In this document: piece by piece, positions 7,752 to 16,887 of the stretch
Position numbering within the stretch: position 1 is the stretch's first letter
How the letters are laid out: the number at the start of each line of letters is the position of its first letter
NCBI RefSeq assembly: GCF_021390245.1
Contig: NZ_JAJUXH010000001.1
Location: 248,001-312,000 of the forward strand
Reading direction: 5' to 3'
From: Dyadobacter sp. CY323
GTDB taxonomy: Bacteria > Bacteroidota > Bacteroidia > Cytophagales > Spirosomataceae
Length of the DNA: 64,000 nucleotides
Translations under genes and position numbers: made by a program
The notes under the pieces: generated by a model
The model's input: the letters and a program-made list of their open reading frames with translations, nothing else
Databases searched by the model: none
Told to the model about the DNA's origin: nothing

Positions 7752-8666
7752 ATGGAGAACAGCAAGACTAAAAAAATGACCGGGCTGGGAAGAGGATTGG
7801 GCGCTCTTTTGCAGGACTCTGAAAAAGTAAATACCACCCGGACGAATGCGCGTGTACACGCAGCAGAAACGGTGGGATCGATGAACCAGATCGATGTGAG
7901 CCAGATCGAGGCGAACCCCTACCAACCCAGAACACGGTTTGACCAGGAAGCTCTGCAGGAACTGGCAGACTCGATCCGCGTTCAGGGCATCATTCAACCG
8001 ATTACGGTACGACAAATCTCCGAAGATACCTATCAATTGATTTCCGGTGAACGCAGACTTCAGGCTTCCCGCTCCATTGGATTAACTTCAATTCCTGCGT
8101 ATGTCCGGACGGCGAATGACCAGCAAATGCTGGAAATGGCGCTCATTGAGAATATTCAACGGGAAAACCTCAACTCCATAGAAATTGCGCTCAGCTATCA
8201 GCGGCTGATTCTTGAATGCAATCTGAAGCAGGAAGAACTCGGGATCAGGGTTGGTAAGAACAGAACAACGGTAAACAACTACATCCGTTTGCTCAAACTG
8301 CCGCCGGTGATCCAGGCAGCACTTCGGGATAATCAGATCAGCATGGGGCACGCCCGGGCTATTATTACCATTAACAGCGATCAGAGCCAATTGAAGATTT
8401 TTAACAAAATCATTGAAGAAGGATGGTCTGTGAGAAAGGTGGAGGATGAGGTTCGAAAGCTGGGTATGATGAGCAACGATACCTTCGCGACTAAAAAGCA
8501 GCCGACAATTAATCAGGAAATAAAGTCGTTACAGTTTCAATTATCCTCTTTTTTCGGAGCCAAGGTTTCGGTAAAAAGCAGCGAGGACCATAAGGGTGAA
8601 ATTAAGATCCCTTTTACCTCTCAGGACGAATTGAAGAAGATTTTAGATACACTGAAATTCAAATAA
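7752..8666 (+). CDS. parB: Chromosome-partitioning protein ParB
   Basis: The 304-residue protein starts with the GLGRGLGALL segment that binds ParA. It has the N-terminal CTPase/parS-loading domain with GERRLQA (99-105) and ENIQRENLN (133-141), a central helix-turn-helix (about 155-200) and a C-terminal dimerisation segment. It binds parS, spreads as a CTP-dependent clamp and stimulates ParA. Only four bases separate its stop from the next start codon, which points to translational coupling with the DUF5683 gene. Confidence 0.95.
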   Translation: MENSKTKKMTGLGRGLGALLQDSEKVNTTRTNARVHAAETVGSMNQIDVSQIEANPYQPRTRFDQEALQELADSIRVQGIIQPITVRQISEDTYQLISGERRLQASRSIGLTSIPAYVRTANDQQMLEMALIENIQRENLNSIEIALSYQRLILECNLKQEELGIRVGKNRTTVNNYIRLLKLPPVIQAALRDNQISMGHARAIITINSDQSQLKIFNKIIEEGWSVRKVEDEVRKLGMMSNDTFATKKQPTINQEIKSLQFQLSSFFGAKVSVKSSEDHKGEIKIPFTSQDELKKILDTLKFK

Positions 8667-8670
8667 AGAC

Positions 8671-9372
8671 TTGAAAAACTGGTTTGGGCTGATCACTGTG
8701 TTGCTGTTTTCTTACCAAGTAGCCGCGCAGGAAGCCACGAGAAAGGATACGCTGAGAGTTGAAAAATCACCGATTATATTAACGGATAGTACGGTTGCAT
8801 TCGGAGAGGATTCGTTAAAAAAAGTTAAATCTAATGGCGAAGGCAAGTTTATGCCGGTACCCAAAAGAGCAACAAGGCTAGCATTAATCCCGGGGGGCGG
8901 ACAGATCTACAACCGTGATTACTGGAAGCTGCCAATTGTCTACATCGCATTCGGCGGAGGTTTGTATACATACTATCTGAACTCGCTGAAATACCATGAC
9001 TATCTGAATGCCTATAAGTCATTCTATGATCTGGATAAAGACAGTAAAAATTATGGAAAGGAAAGGCCGGAAATGGTCGATTCAACGGTGTTGGTGAGAG
9101 TCAGAAATTTGCTGAATACGAATAGTGAATATTTGCCTGCAAGAAGAGACCAGGCTGCAAGGGGTAAAAATTACTGGCGACGAAACCGGGGTTTTTCACT
9201 GATCGTAACTGGTTTGATTTATACATTATCGATCATCGAGGCAAATGTCGCGGCTCATTTAAAAACGTTTGATCTTTCGGATGATCTGACATTGCGGATT
9301 GAGCCAAAATTGCAACAGCCAGCAATGAGAACTCCTGCGCCGGGCGTAAGGCTGGTTTTTAATTTGAAATGA
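8671..9372 (+). CDS. DUF5683 membrane-associated protein
   Basis: The 233-residue protein begins at a TTG codon four bases after parB, giving MKNWFGLITVLLFSYQVAAQ, a good signal peptide. The central PKRATRLALIPGGGQIYNRDYWKLPIVY segment is the hallmark of DUF5683, a Bacteroidota family; two hydrophobic stretches (about 85-105 and 165-185) suggest membrane anchoring. The function is unknown. In this phylum the gene is regularly placed between parB and dapB, as it is here, which hints at a link to cell-envelope growth or division, but this is inference. Confidence 0.85.
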   Translation: MKNWFGLITVLLFSYQVAAQEATRKDTLRVEKSPIILTDSTVAFGEDSLKKVKSNGEGKFMPVPKRATRLALIPGGGQIYNRDYWKLPIVYIAFGGGLYTYYLNSLKYHDYLNAYKSFYDLDKDSKNYGKERPEMVDSTVLVRVRNLLNTNSEYLPARRDQAARGKNYWRRNRGFSLIVTGLIYTLSIIEANVAAHLKTFDLSDDLTLRIEPKLQQPAMRTPAPGVRLVFNLK

Positions 9373-9400
9373 GTTATAGTTAGTATCAAATAATTAGTGA

Positions 9401-10120
9401 ATGAAAATAATATTACTCGGGTATGGAAAGATGGGCAAGACAATTGAAAAAGTTGCTCTCGAACGCGGACATTCAATTGTTGGGAAAATAGATGTACAAA
9501 ATCGCTCCGATATGGACGAGCTCGGACCTGCCGATGTGGATGTCGCCATTGAATTTAGTTCTCCCGAAGCAGCTTTTGATAACATAACCTATTGTTTAAG
9601 AAAAGGTTGGCCCATTGTAAGCGGTACAACCGGATGGCTTGAACACCGCGCTGAAATTGAGAAATTGTGTGCCGAAAAGTCCGGAGCTTTTTTTTACGCG
9701 TCGAATTATAGCATTGGAGTAAACCTGTTTTTCAGACTGAATAAGCAACTGGCGAAGCTGATGAGTGGCCAGGCTTACCACGCAACAATGACAGAAATCC
9801 ACCACATTCATAAACTGGATGCTCCGAGTGGTACCGCAATTACCCTGGCAGAAGGCATTATGGAGGAGAATGGGAATTTTGAAGGTTGGAAACTGGCACC
9901 GGAAGACGAGGATGGATACCTGCAGATTTTGGCAAAACGCGAAGGAGAAGTTCCGGGGACGCACATTGTGAGATATCAATCGGAGGTTGACACCATCGAA
10001 ATCACACATACTGCTCACAGCCGGGCAGGATTCGCGCTTGGCGCTGTCGTTTCTGCGGAATGGCTTTCCGGTAAAACAGGAGTGTTCGGGATGAACGATC
10101 TCCTCAATAATTTAGATTAA
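9401..10120 (+). CDS. dapB: 4-hydroxy-tetrahydrodipicolinate reductase
   Basis: The 239-residue NAD(P)H-dependent enzyme of the lysine/meso-diaminopimelate pathway supplies peptidoglycan precursors. The dinucleotide-binding motif is LLGYGKMGKT (residues 5-14); the catalytic histidine pair and lysine lie in EIHHIHKLDAPSGTA (132-146), which is the family signature. Length is typical. It is 28 bases downstream of DUF5683 and 27 bases upstream of lepB and probably belongs to the parAB transcript. Confidence 0.96.
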   Translation: MKIILLGYGKMGKTIEKVALERGHSIVGKIDVQNRSDMDELGPADVDVAIEFSSPEAAFDNITYCLRKGWPIVSGTTGWLEHRAEIEKLCAEKSGAFFYASNYSIGVNLFFRLNKQLAKLMSGQAYHATMTEIHHIHKLDAPSGTAITLAEGIMEENGNFEGWKLAPEDEDGYLQILAKREGEVPGTHIVRYQSEVDTIEITHTAHSRAGFALGAVVSAEWLSGKTGVFGMNDLLNNLD

Positions 10121-10147
10121 AACTCTTAACTATCAATATCATCTTGC

Positions 10148-11284
10148 ATGGCTATTAACAAAGAATTGACTTCTAATCCTGTTCATACTAAAAATAAGAA
10201 ATCCCCCATCCGAGAATGGTTTGACTCGATCTTATTTGCTGTTATAGCCGCAACCCTGATCCGGTGGTTGTTTTTTGAAGCCTTTACAATCCCAACTCCT
10301 TCCATGGAGAACAGCTTGTTGGTTGGTGATTTTCTATTTGTGAGCAAGCTCCATTATGGAACCCGCACTCCAAAAACGCCTTTGCAAGTTCCATTGACGC
10401 ATCAGACGATCTGGGGTACGAACATCCCTTCTTACACGGATGCGATCCAATTGCCGCAGTACCGGTTGCCAGGTTTCAGTGAGGTAAAACGAGGAGATGT
10501 GGTTGTATTTAATTATCCTCCTGAACTGCAGCATCCTGTCGATTTAAAGACTAATTATATCAAACGATGCGTTGGATTACCCGGTGATAAGCTGGAAGTG
10601 AGGGATTTGCAGGTGTATGCCAATGGTACTGCCGTAGAAAATCCGGTGCGAATGGAGAATGAGTATTTCGTAGCCACGACAACGACGGTAAACGAGGGGA
10701 AAGTTTTCAAAGAAAACGGAGTTTCCGAATACAACACGTACACGGAGAACTACAACGATACCATTGCGGCGAATGATCAGATGGGTTATCTGGTATTCAC
10801 AACAGTTGATATTGCTGCCAAATTGAAAACCTATGATTTTGTTAAAAGCATCACATTAGTGAAGTCGGCCAAGGATATCAGCGAGCCGATGCTTTATCCG
10901 AATTCTTCGCTATTCAAATGGAACAGAGACAATTATGGCCCGGTGACTGTTCCAAAAGCGGGTGTTGCCGTGCAGCTGACGCCGGAAAATGTAGCAATGT
11001 ACGGTCCGGTAATCAAAAATTACGAGGAAAATGAAGATGTCGAATTAAGCGAGAAAACAGTTAAAATCGGCGGGAAGGAAATTACCAGCTATACATTCAA
11101 GCAGGATTACTATTTTATGATGGGCGATAACCGTCACAATTCCGCCGATTCGCGTTATTGGGGCTTTGTACCAAAAGATCACATCGTCGGAAAAGCAGTA
11201 TTTGTCTGGATGTCGATTGACCCGAACCCTACCAGCTTCTTTAATAAGATCCGGTGGAACCGGTTGTTCAGAGTCATTAACTAA
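10148..11284 (+). CDS. lepB: Signal peptidase I (first of a tandem pair)
   Basis: The 378-residue protein is a membrane-anchored Ser/Lys protease that cleaves signal peptides on the periplasmic side. A transmembrane segment (about 27-45) precedes the catalytic serine in [14 protein letters not shown] (Ser52). The catalytic lysine lies in [16 protein letters not shown] (Lys139), and the [16 protein letters not shown] box is near the C-terminus. It is longer than the E. coli enzyme because of an insert of about 150 residues between the lysine box and the GDNR box. It is the last gene before a strong terminator and is followed by a paralogue. Confidence 0.94.
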   Translation: MAINKELTSNPVHTKNKKSPIREWFDSILFAVIAATLIRWLFFEAFTIPTPSMENSLLVGDFLFVSKLHYGTRTPKTPLQVPLTHQTIWGTNIPSYTDAIQLPQYRLPGFSEVKRGDVVVFNYPPELQHPVDLKTNYIKRCVGLPGDKLEVRDLQVYANGTAVENPVRMENEYFVATTTTVNEGKVFKENGVSEYNTYTENYNDTIAANDQMGYLVFTTVDIAAKLKTYDFVKSITLVKSAKDISEPMLYPNSSLFKWNRDNYGPVTVPKAGVAVQLTPENVAMYGPVIKNYEENEDVELSEKTVKIGGKEITSYTFKQDYYFMMGDNRHNSADSRYWGFVPKDHIVGKAVFVWMSIDPNPTSFFNKIRWNRLFRVIN

Positions 11285-11300
11285 TTAGTGAAAATCAGCT

Positions 11301-11333
11301 AAATGGAGACATTACAATGTCTCCATTTTTTTT
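11301..11333 (+). terminator. Terminator between the two lepB genes
   Basis: Arms AAATGGAGACATT and AATGTCTCCATTT form a 13-bp stem around a two-base loop, followed by a T run. It separates transcription of the two signal peptidases. Confidence 0.88.
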
Positions 11334-11417
11334 GTCTATTTGATATATATAAATAAATTTAATATAGTTGTTTATTTAGTATTTAGATTCGGTTATATTG
11401 CGGAAAAATAGCGTAGA

Positions 11418-12596
11418 ATGCACCTCACGGAAGTTCATCAAAAGTCAGAGCATCAAAGACTGAAAAAATCACCGTTCCGTGAATGGGTAGATTCCATTTT
11501 GTTCGCTGTAATTGCGGCTGCATTGATCCGCTGGCTCTTTTTCAGCGCATTTGTAATACCGACTCCATCGATGGAAAACAGCCTTTTGGTTGGGGATTAT
11601 TTGTTTGTAAGCAGGTTGCATTATGGAAGCAGCACTCCGGTAACACCGTTACAGGTGCCATTGACCCACCAAACGATTTGGGGGACAAAGATCCCATCTT
11701 ACCTGGACTGGATTAAGCTGCCATCGTTTAGGCTCCCCGGTTTTACCGATGTGAAAAATGGCGATGTTGTTGTGTTTAACCTGCCAGTTGAGCATCCCGA
11801 CGCTATTTCGAAATACAGTAATGTACTGCCAGATCTGCACCCGCATCCGGTCGATCTGCGATCTAATTATATAAAAAGATGTGTAGCCATCGCTGGCGAT
11901 AAACTGGAAATAAAGTCAGGAAAAGTATATGTGAATGGCCAGCTGCAACCCGAGCCGGTGCGTATGCAAAATGAGTATTTTGTATCTGTATCAACGGCAG
12001 TGAATGAAGAGAATGTGTTTCATAAAAACGGAATAGCAGACTATTCGCAGTTTACCGAAACTTTTTATGATACAATCGCTGCAAACGATGAGTTTGGGTA
12101 TATTGTAAAAACAACCTCGACTCTCGCTGAAAAACTAAAATCTTATGACTTTGTAAAACGCATTGAGCCCGTTTTTTTGAGTAAAGGTTTGAAGGAGCCG
12201 TTTTTATTCCCCGAATATGCTGCAATCGATTGGAATAAAGACAATTATGGTCCACTCGTTGTCCCGAAAGAAGGCATGAAGATTTCGTTAAATGAAGCAA
12301 ACGTCGCTTTATATGGCGAGGCGATTAAGAATTACGACGGCAATGAAAATATCAAAATAGAAAATGGGCATTTAACCCAGGAAGGAAAAGCCCTGACGAG
12401 CTACACTTTTAAGCAGGATTATTATTTCATGATGGGTGACAACCGCCACGATTCGGCGGATTCGCGGTACTGGGGCTTTGTTCCCAAAGATCACATTGTA
12501 GGAAAAGCAGTTTTTGTATGGATGTCTATTGATCCTAATCCAACCAGTTTTATCAATAAGATACGTTGGGACCGGATTTTCAGGATTATCAAGTAA
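11418..12596 (+). CDS. lepB: Signal peptidase I (second of a tandem pair)
   Basis: The 392-residue paralogue of the upstream gene shares nearly the same N-terminal block ([20 protein letters not shown]) and C-terminal box. Catalytic residues are Ser51 in [10 protein letters not shown] and Lys153 in NYIKRCVAIAGDKLEI. It carries an extra segment of about 14 residues (around 125-140) before the lysine box. The two copies are clearly a tandem duplication but have diverged in the insert domain, so they may prefer different substrates. It has its own upstream AT-rich region and its own terminator. Confidence 0.94.
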   Translation: MHLTEVHQKSEHQRLKKSPFREWVDSILFAVIAAALIRWLFFSAFVIPTPSMENSLLVGDYLFVSRLHYGSSTPVTPLQVPLTHQTIWGTKIPSYLDWIKLPSFRLPGFTDVKNGDVVVFNLPVEHPDAISKYSNVLPDLHPHPVDLRSNYIKRCVAIAGDKLEIKSGKVYVNGQLQPEPVRMQNEYFVSVSTAVNEENVFHKNGIADYSQFTETFYDTIAANDEFGYIVKTTSTLAEKLKSYDFVKRIEPVFLSKGLKEPFLFPEYAAIDWNKDNYGPLVVPKEGMKISLNEANVALYGEAIKNYDGNENIKIENGHLTQEGKALTSYTFKQDYYFMMGDNRHDSADSRYWGFVPKDHIVGKAVFVWMSIDPNPTSFINKIRWDRIFRIIK

Positions 12597-12597
12597 C

Positions 12598-12627
12598 AAA
12601 AAATGGCCCGACTTCGGGCCATTTTTT
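12598..12627. terminator. Bidirectional terminator between lepB and the GH13 gene
   Basis: ATGGCCCGA and TCGGGCCAT form a 9-bp GC-rich stem flanked by A-tract and T-tract, so it can act on both strands. It lies between the convergent lepB and glucan-enzyme genes. Confidence 0.85.
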
Positions 12628-12643
12628 TGCTAATATATAATGG

Positions 12644-14467
12644 TTACTCTTCCTGTGAAAAAACCAATGCAGAGTAAGGTGGAATCTGCAATGACGCATG
12701 TACAGGCATTTCGTCAAACTCTCCGTCCACGGTTTCTATATCAAAAACTCCAAGATGTGAAAATTCCGGATCATAGTTTTCATTATCGCTGTTAAAGCGA
12801 AGATGCCATTTTCCGGCTCTCGGAAACCCAACCTTATAATCTGAAAATGTTTCGATCGAAAAGTTGAGGACAACCATCACGTCATCTTTCGGACCACCCT
12901 CGCTCCAACGGTGCATAATGATAACCTTTTTATCATTATCGGCTCTGATAATCTGCGCATTCTGCCCCTGCAAACCTTTGGTTACCCCAAACCAGTTTCT
13001 TCTCAAATGGATCAGATCCTTATGAAGGGTGGCGAAACCGCTGAACTTTTCCAGCCGCGTCCAATCAATGGGATCGCTGTCCGAAAACCACTTGTCTTCG
13101 AGCAAAGGCTGGCCCTGGAATATCATAGGAATGCCCGGCGACGTGAGCACCAATGCGACTCCCAGCGCAGCCCGTTTTTTGGAATACCAGTTATTCACAT
13201 CGCCATCGGCAATCTCTTCGGCAACACGCGCCTGACCGTTGGCGACTTCATCGTGTGATTCCGTATAAACAATGCGCTGGAAAGAATCGGTATTGTACCG
13301 GTTCATGATCGCATTGACGACACTGTCCATATTCCGATCCGGATCGTTGGCGGTAATAATGGCGTCCCTGACCGCATGTACGAACTCCGCATCCCATTGA
13401 GAACCATAACCCAAACCGCCATTTTCGACTGAATTTGTAATAAAATCCAGCGAATGCATGTCTTCCGCAATGGTAATGCAATTCGGGAAATTGTCACGGA
13501 TATCTTTGTTGATCCATTGCATGAGTGTGATACCTTCCGCAAGATCATTGCCTGGGTTTCCATCCGCTTTTACATTCCGGATATAAGGTACCATGTCCAT
13601 TCTTAACCCGTCAATACGATATTCTCTTAGCCACATCATTGCGTTGTCGTGGATGTATTGGCGGACTTCATTGCGCCCGAAATCCGGTCTCGTATTACCC
13701 CAGGGTGTTTCCGACTTCCAGTCATTATAAAAATAAATACCCCCGCCGTCGTTTTCCTGCCAGCCATCAAACTGCCACAAATCGAGATCCGAAGGCCCGA
13801 AGTGATTGTAGACCACATCGAGGATAACTGCGATCCCGGCCTCATGGGCTGCTTTTACGAATGCTTTCAAGCCATCCGGTCCGCCATAGTCCGATTCAAT
13901 AGCAAATGGATTTGCGGGATTATATCCCCACGAGCGCGATCCTGGAAACTCAGAACAGGGCATTAATTCAACAGCGTTGAAGCCCATTTCTTTTAAGTAT
14001 GGAATCTTTTCAATGGCGGTGTAAAGCGTCCCAACCTGATCTTTTTCTTTTACATGAAAAGTACCGACATGTAATTCATAAATCACCAACTCATGCCAGC
14101 TAGGAATTTGAAGGTCAACGTCCTGCCAATCAAATGAAGCGTGATTGTAAACGATACAGTTACCTGATGAATTGGTCATTTTCAGGGCATAAGGGTCATT
14201 TCGGTGTAAATCACCTGCGGGCGTTTTTAGCAAAAACTTGTATTCGTCACCTTCCTTCGAATTTTCCACCAATGCACCCCACATCCCATTTTCTTCCGGA
14301 ATAAGTGGATTTGACCCTTCATTCCAGTCATTAAAAGTGCCTATAACGGAAACACTTTCTGCATGCGGTGCCCAAACCCGGTAAAAAACACCTTCTGGAT
14401 GACAGACGGCACCCATACCCAGATATTGCTTCGCGGTTTCAGCTTCATCGGCTTGTAAATTTTCCAT
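12644..14467 (-). CDS. GH13 alpha-amylase/branching-enzyme family protein with CBM48 domain
   Basis: The 607-residue cytoplasmic enzyme is of the alpha-glucan-active GH13 family. An N-terminal CBM48/isoamylase-type domain (GVFYRVWAPHAESVSVIGTFNDWN) precedes a TIM barrel with conserved VILDVVYNHFGP, a nucleophile Asp in DGLRMDMV and an acid Glu in CITIAEDMHS, then a C-terminal beta domain. The domain order is like glycogen branching enzyme, but it is shorter than GlgB (about 730). It could be a branching enzyme, a trehalohydrolase-type or another alpha-glucan hydrolase. I start at MENLQADEAET; the frame extends 28 codons upstream without family features. No other glycogen genes are adjacent. 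Confidence 0.8.
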   Translation of the reverse strand: MENLQADEAETAKQYLGMGAVCHPEGVFYRVWAPHAESVSVIGTFNDWNEGSNPLIPEENGMWGALVENSKEGDEYKFLLKTPAGDLHRNDPYALKMTNSSGNCIVYNHASFDWQDVDLQIPSWHELVIYELHVGTFHVKEKDQVGTLYTAIEKIPYLKEMGFNAVELMPCSEFPGSRSWGYNPANPFAIESDYGGPDGLKAFVKAAHEAGIAVILDVVYNHFGPSDLDLWQFDGWQENDGGGIYFYNDWKSETPWGNTRPDFGRNEVRQYIHDNAMMWLREYRIDGLRMDMVPYIRNVKADGNPGNDLAEGITLMQWINKDIRDNFPNCITIAEDMHSLDFITNSVENGGLGYGSQWDAEFVHAVRDAIITANDPDRNMDSVVNAIMNRYNTDSFQRIVYTESHDEVANGQARVAEEIADGDVNNWYSKKRAALGVALVLTSPGIPMIFQGQPLLEDKWFSDSDPIDWTRLEKFSGFATLHKDLIHLRRNWFGVTKGLQGQNAQIIRADNDKKVIIMHRWSEGGPKDDVMVVLNFSIETFSDYKVGFPRAGKWHLRFNSDNENYDPEFSHLGVFDIETVDGEFDEMPVHASLQIPPYSALVFSQEE

Positions 14468-14488
14468 ATACCCTTTGAGGATTATTGT

Positions 14489-14496
14489 TATTTTTG
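14489..14496 (+). promoter_or_regulatory. Candidate -7 element for dprA
   Basis: TATTTTTG matches TAnnTTTG and would give a leader of about 80 bases containing the 14517-14537 inverted repeat. No -33 TTG at proper spacing is seen. Confidence 0.28.
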
Positions 14497-14516
14497 AGAT
14501 GAAATATATGACGTAT

Positions 14517-14537
14517 AGTGGCAAAATGCGTGCCACT
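14517..14537. promoter_or_regulatory. Inverted repeat between GH13 gene and dprA
   Basis: AGTGGCA and TGCCACT are perfect 7-bp arms around AAATGCG. It lies in the divergent promoter region and could be an operator or a leader hairpin. Confidence 0.4.
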
Positions 14538-14586
14538 TCCCGTGACGTCACTTTTTCGCCCTTTTTAACTCAAAAACACACTATAC

Positions 14587-15711
14587 ATGTTACATTCCAC
14601 AGACGCGGAGAAGATCTGTATTCTTGCACTCATTCAAACACCAGGTATCGGTTCCGTTACGGTCCGCCAGCTCATCAGCTATTGCAGCGGTGCTTCTAAT
14701 GTCTTTGAGGCGGATTATAAAAAGCTCATTAAAATTCCGGGTATTGGTGATAAAGTCGTTAAAGCCGTTCTGGGCAAAACAACCCTTGATCAGGCTGAAA
14801 AGGAATTTGTGCAGTGCTCAAAGTCGGATGTGCAGCTTCATTTTTTTACAGATCCGACCTATCCGGCCCGATTAAAACCATTGTATGATGCACCCATCGT
14901 ACTTTATGCCAAAGGCGTGATCGATTTCAATTCGCAGCGTGCTGTCGGGATTGTGGGAACACGTAAAATCAGCGAGTATGGCAAGACGGTCACCGAAAAT
15001 CTGATCAGAGACCTTGAAGCTTACAATCCACTGATTGTGAGCGGGCTTGCATATGGAGTGGACATTACCGCGCACCGTGCATGCCTGAGGAGTAATCTGC
15101 CGACGATAGGAGTAATGGCGAGTGGGCTGGATGTGATCTATCCTTCCTCTCACAAACGCACGGCTGAGGAAATGCAGGTGAATGGAGGATTAGTTACGGA
15201 AAATGCGATGGGTACCAAACCGGATTTTATGAGATTTCCTGCGCGCAACCGAATTATTGCCGGCCTGAGTGATGTTATCATCGTGGTGGAATCCGGTACA
15301 AAGGGAGGGAGTCTAATTACTGTTGAGTTTGCACAAAATTATCATAAAGACGTTTACGCCGTGCCGGGAATGATAGGAAGTGGACAGTCGGAAGGTTGTA
15401 ATCATTTGATTCGTGACCATAAAGCTTCCATTTTTACTTCCGTTGAAGATATGGCAAAAGCGTTGGACTGGAATCTGGGAGAAAAGCCAAAAGAAATGGC
15501 CCGGACTTTTGCCGAGCCAGCCAGCTTCGAGGGCTTTACGCAAGATGAGAGCCAGGTTTTATCGATTTTAAAACAAAAGGGGACTATACAGATTGACGAA
15601 CTTGCGTGGCAAACCGGTATCCATTTAAATAAACTGGCAAATTTGCTCTTAAACCTCGAATTTCAGGGAATGATCCGGTCGCTGCCGGGTAAGAAATATG
15701 GTTTGATTTAA
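14587..15711 (+). CDS. dprA: DNA-processing protein DprA
   Basis: The 374-residue protein binds incoming single-stranded DNA and loads RecA during natural transformation. An N-terminal helix-hairpin-helix region (PGIGSVTVRQL, then KIPGIGDKVVKAV) is followed by the Rossmann-like DprA core with GIVGTRKISEYG (about 120), VSGLAYGVDITAH (about 152), PARNRIIAGLSD and ESGTKGGSLITVEFA. A small C-terminal winged-helix domain (about 315-374) completes the three-domain form. It is divergent from the GH13 gene and overlaps in transcription with the AlbA_2 gene four bases downstream. Other competence genes are not in the window. Confidence 0.95.
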   Translation: MLHSTDAEKICILALIQTPGIGSVTVRQLISYCSGASNVFEADYKKLIKIPGIGDKVVKAVLGKTTLDQAEKEFVQCSKSDVQLHFFTDPTYPARLKPLYDAPIVLYAKGVIDFNSQRAVGIVGTRKISEYGKTVTENLIRDLEAYNPLIVSGLAYGVDITAHRACLRSNLPTIGVMASGLDVIYPSSHKRTAEEMQVNGGLVTENAMGTKPDFMRFPARNRIIAGLSDVIIVVESGTKGGSLITVEFAQNYHKDVYAVPGMIGSGQSEGCNHLIRDHKASIFTSVEDMAKALDWNLGEKPKEMARTFAEPASFEGFTQDESQVLSILKQKGTIQIDELAWQTGIHLNKLANLLLNLEFQGMIRSLPGKKYGLI

Positions 15712-15715
15712 TTTC

Positions 15716-16345
15716 ATGACAAAAAGCATTATTCAGAAAATACAACAAGGCGAGGGGTTAACCATCGAATTTAAAAGGACCATTGACAGTTCCTTTAAAA
15801 TTGCCAAAACCATTGTTTCATTTGCAAATACTTCTGGCGGAAGCTTGTTGGTCGGCATCGCTGACAACGGTTCCATTCTCGGAATTCATTCGGAATTAAA
15901 GGAGCTTGAAAGATTGGAAACTGCGATTTCTAAACTTATTGAACCGCAGATTCTCGTGCGCATTAAGTCGCATTTATTGGATGGGAAGAAAATATTGCTG
16001 GTGGAAATCGATGAGACCGACGATAAGCCGCATTATGCAGTCACTGAAAAAGGGGATCGTATCATCTATATCCGGGTGAAAGATAAAAGCTTACCGATTC
16101 CGAGATTACTGCTTTATGGCGAAAACGATGCGGAAACCGGAAAGCTGCTGGCCAGCAAACATGTGAAAACGCTGGTAAATTATCTGAAAGAGGTTGATTC
16201 GGTTACTGCGAAAAGTTTTTCAAAAATCATTAATATCTCGGAAAAGCGGGCGGAAAGGATGCTCAACGATCTGGCTTCAAAGCAAGTCCTTTTGAAAATT
16301 TCCAGAGCGAAACCAGAGGCTTTCAGTCTCAAATGGACTAAATAG
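15716..16345 (+). CDS. AlbA_2 (Schlafen-type) ATP-binding domain protein
   Basis: The 209-residue protein has an AlbA_2 domain at the N-terminus: EFKRTIDSS (18-26), then FANTSGGSLLVGIADNGSILGI (about 41-62). The remainder (about 140-209) looks like a small winged-helix region. AlbA_2 proteins are diverse nucleic-acid or nucleotide-binding proteins, often called putative transcriptional regulators. The four-base gap after dprA suggests co-expression, so a role alongside DNA uptake or processing is possible but inferred. Confidence 0.75.
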   Translation: MTKSIIQKIQQGEGLTIEFKRTIDSSFKIAKTIVSFANTSGGSLLVGIADNGSILGIHSELKELERLETAISKLIEPQILVRIKSHLLDGKKILLVEIDETDDKPHYAVTEKGDRIIYIRVKDKSLPIPRLLLYGENDAETGKLLASKHVKTLVNYLKEVDSVTAKSFSKIINISEKRAERMLNDLASKQVLLKISRAKPEAFSLKWTK

Positions 16346-16384
16346 AAAAAGGCATCTGACTGCTATCAGCCAAATGCCTTTTTT
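16346..16384. terminator. Bidirectional terminator after the AlbA_2 gene and the FKBP gene
   Basis: Arms AAAAAGGCAT and ATGCCTTTTT form a 10-bp stem, with a further CTGA/TCAG pairing inside the loop. A-tract and T-tract ends serve both convergent genes. Confidence 0.85.
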
Positions 16385-16397
16385 CGAATGTATCGCA

Positions 16398-16829
16398 TTA
16401 ATTAATTCCTACCAGTTCCAGTTCAAAAACGAGATCCTGCCCAGCCAGCGGATGATTGGCGTCAAGAATTACCGTTTCCTCAGTCACTTCACGGATCACG
16501 ACCGGAATTACCTGGCCGTTCCCTTCCTGATGCATATTTAATGTGCTGCCGATTTCCAAAGGAACATCAGCCGGGATTTGCTTACGATCAAAATGGATGA
16601 TCATATCCTCATTTACCGGACCATATGCATCTGCGTTTGGAATATGAATCGTTTTTTTATCTCCAATTTCCATACCCGTTACGCCGTCATCAAAGCCTTT
16701 GATCACCATGCCACTCCCAAGTGTAAAATTGAGAGGTTCGCGACCCTCGGAGGAATCAAAAAGCTGTCCGTCCGGCAAAGTCCCTTTGTAGTGAACCTGT
16801 ACGTTATCACCTGTCTGTGCCTGCTTCAT
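16398..16829 (-). CDS. FKBP-type peptidyl-prolyl isomerase, SlyD-like
   Basis: The 143-residue protein speeds cis/trans isomerisation of prolyl bonds and acts as a folding helper. The FKBP core is split, as in SlyD: GDNVQVHYKGTLPDGQLFDSS and GSGMVIKGFDDGVTGM at the N-terminus, then an insert-in-flap chaperone domain (about 66-120), then the C-terminal strand LVFELELVGIN. It lacks the His/Cys-rich metal-binding tail of E. coli SlyD. It is 58 bases downstream of proS on the same strand and may share its transcript. Confidence 0.9.
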   Translation of the reverse strand: MKQAQTGDNVQVHYKGTLPDGQLFDSSEGREPLNFTLGSGMVIKGFDDGVTGMEIGDKKTIHIPNADAYGPVNEDMIIHFDRKQIPADVPLEIGSTLNMHQEGNGQVIPVVIREVTEETVILDANHPLAGQDLVFELELVGIN

Positions 16830-16887
16830 TCTAATTATCTTAAGTGGTTAAAAATGAGATCTTCAATATGAAAATCAGTGAATAAAA

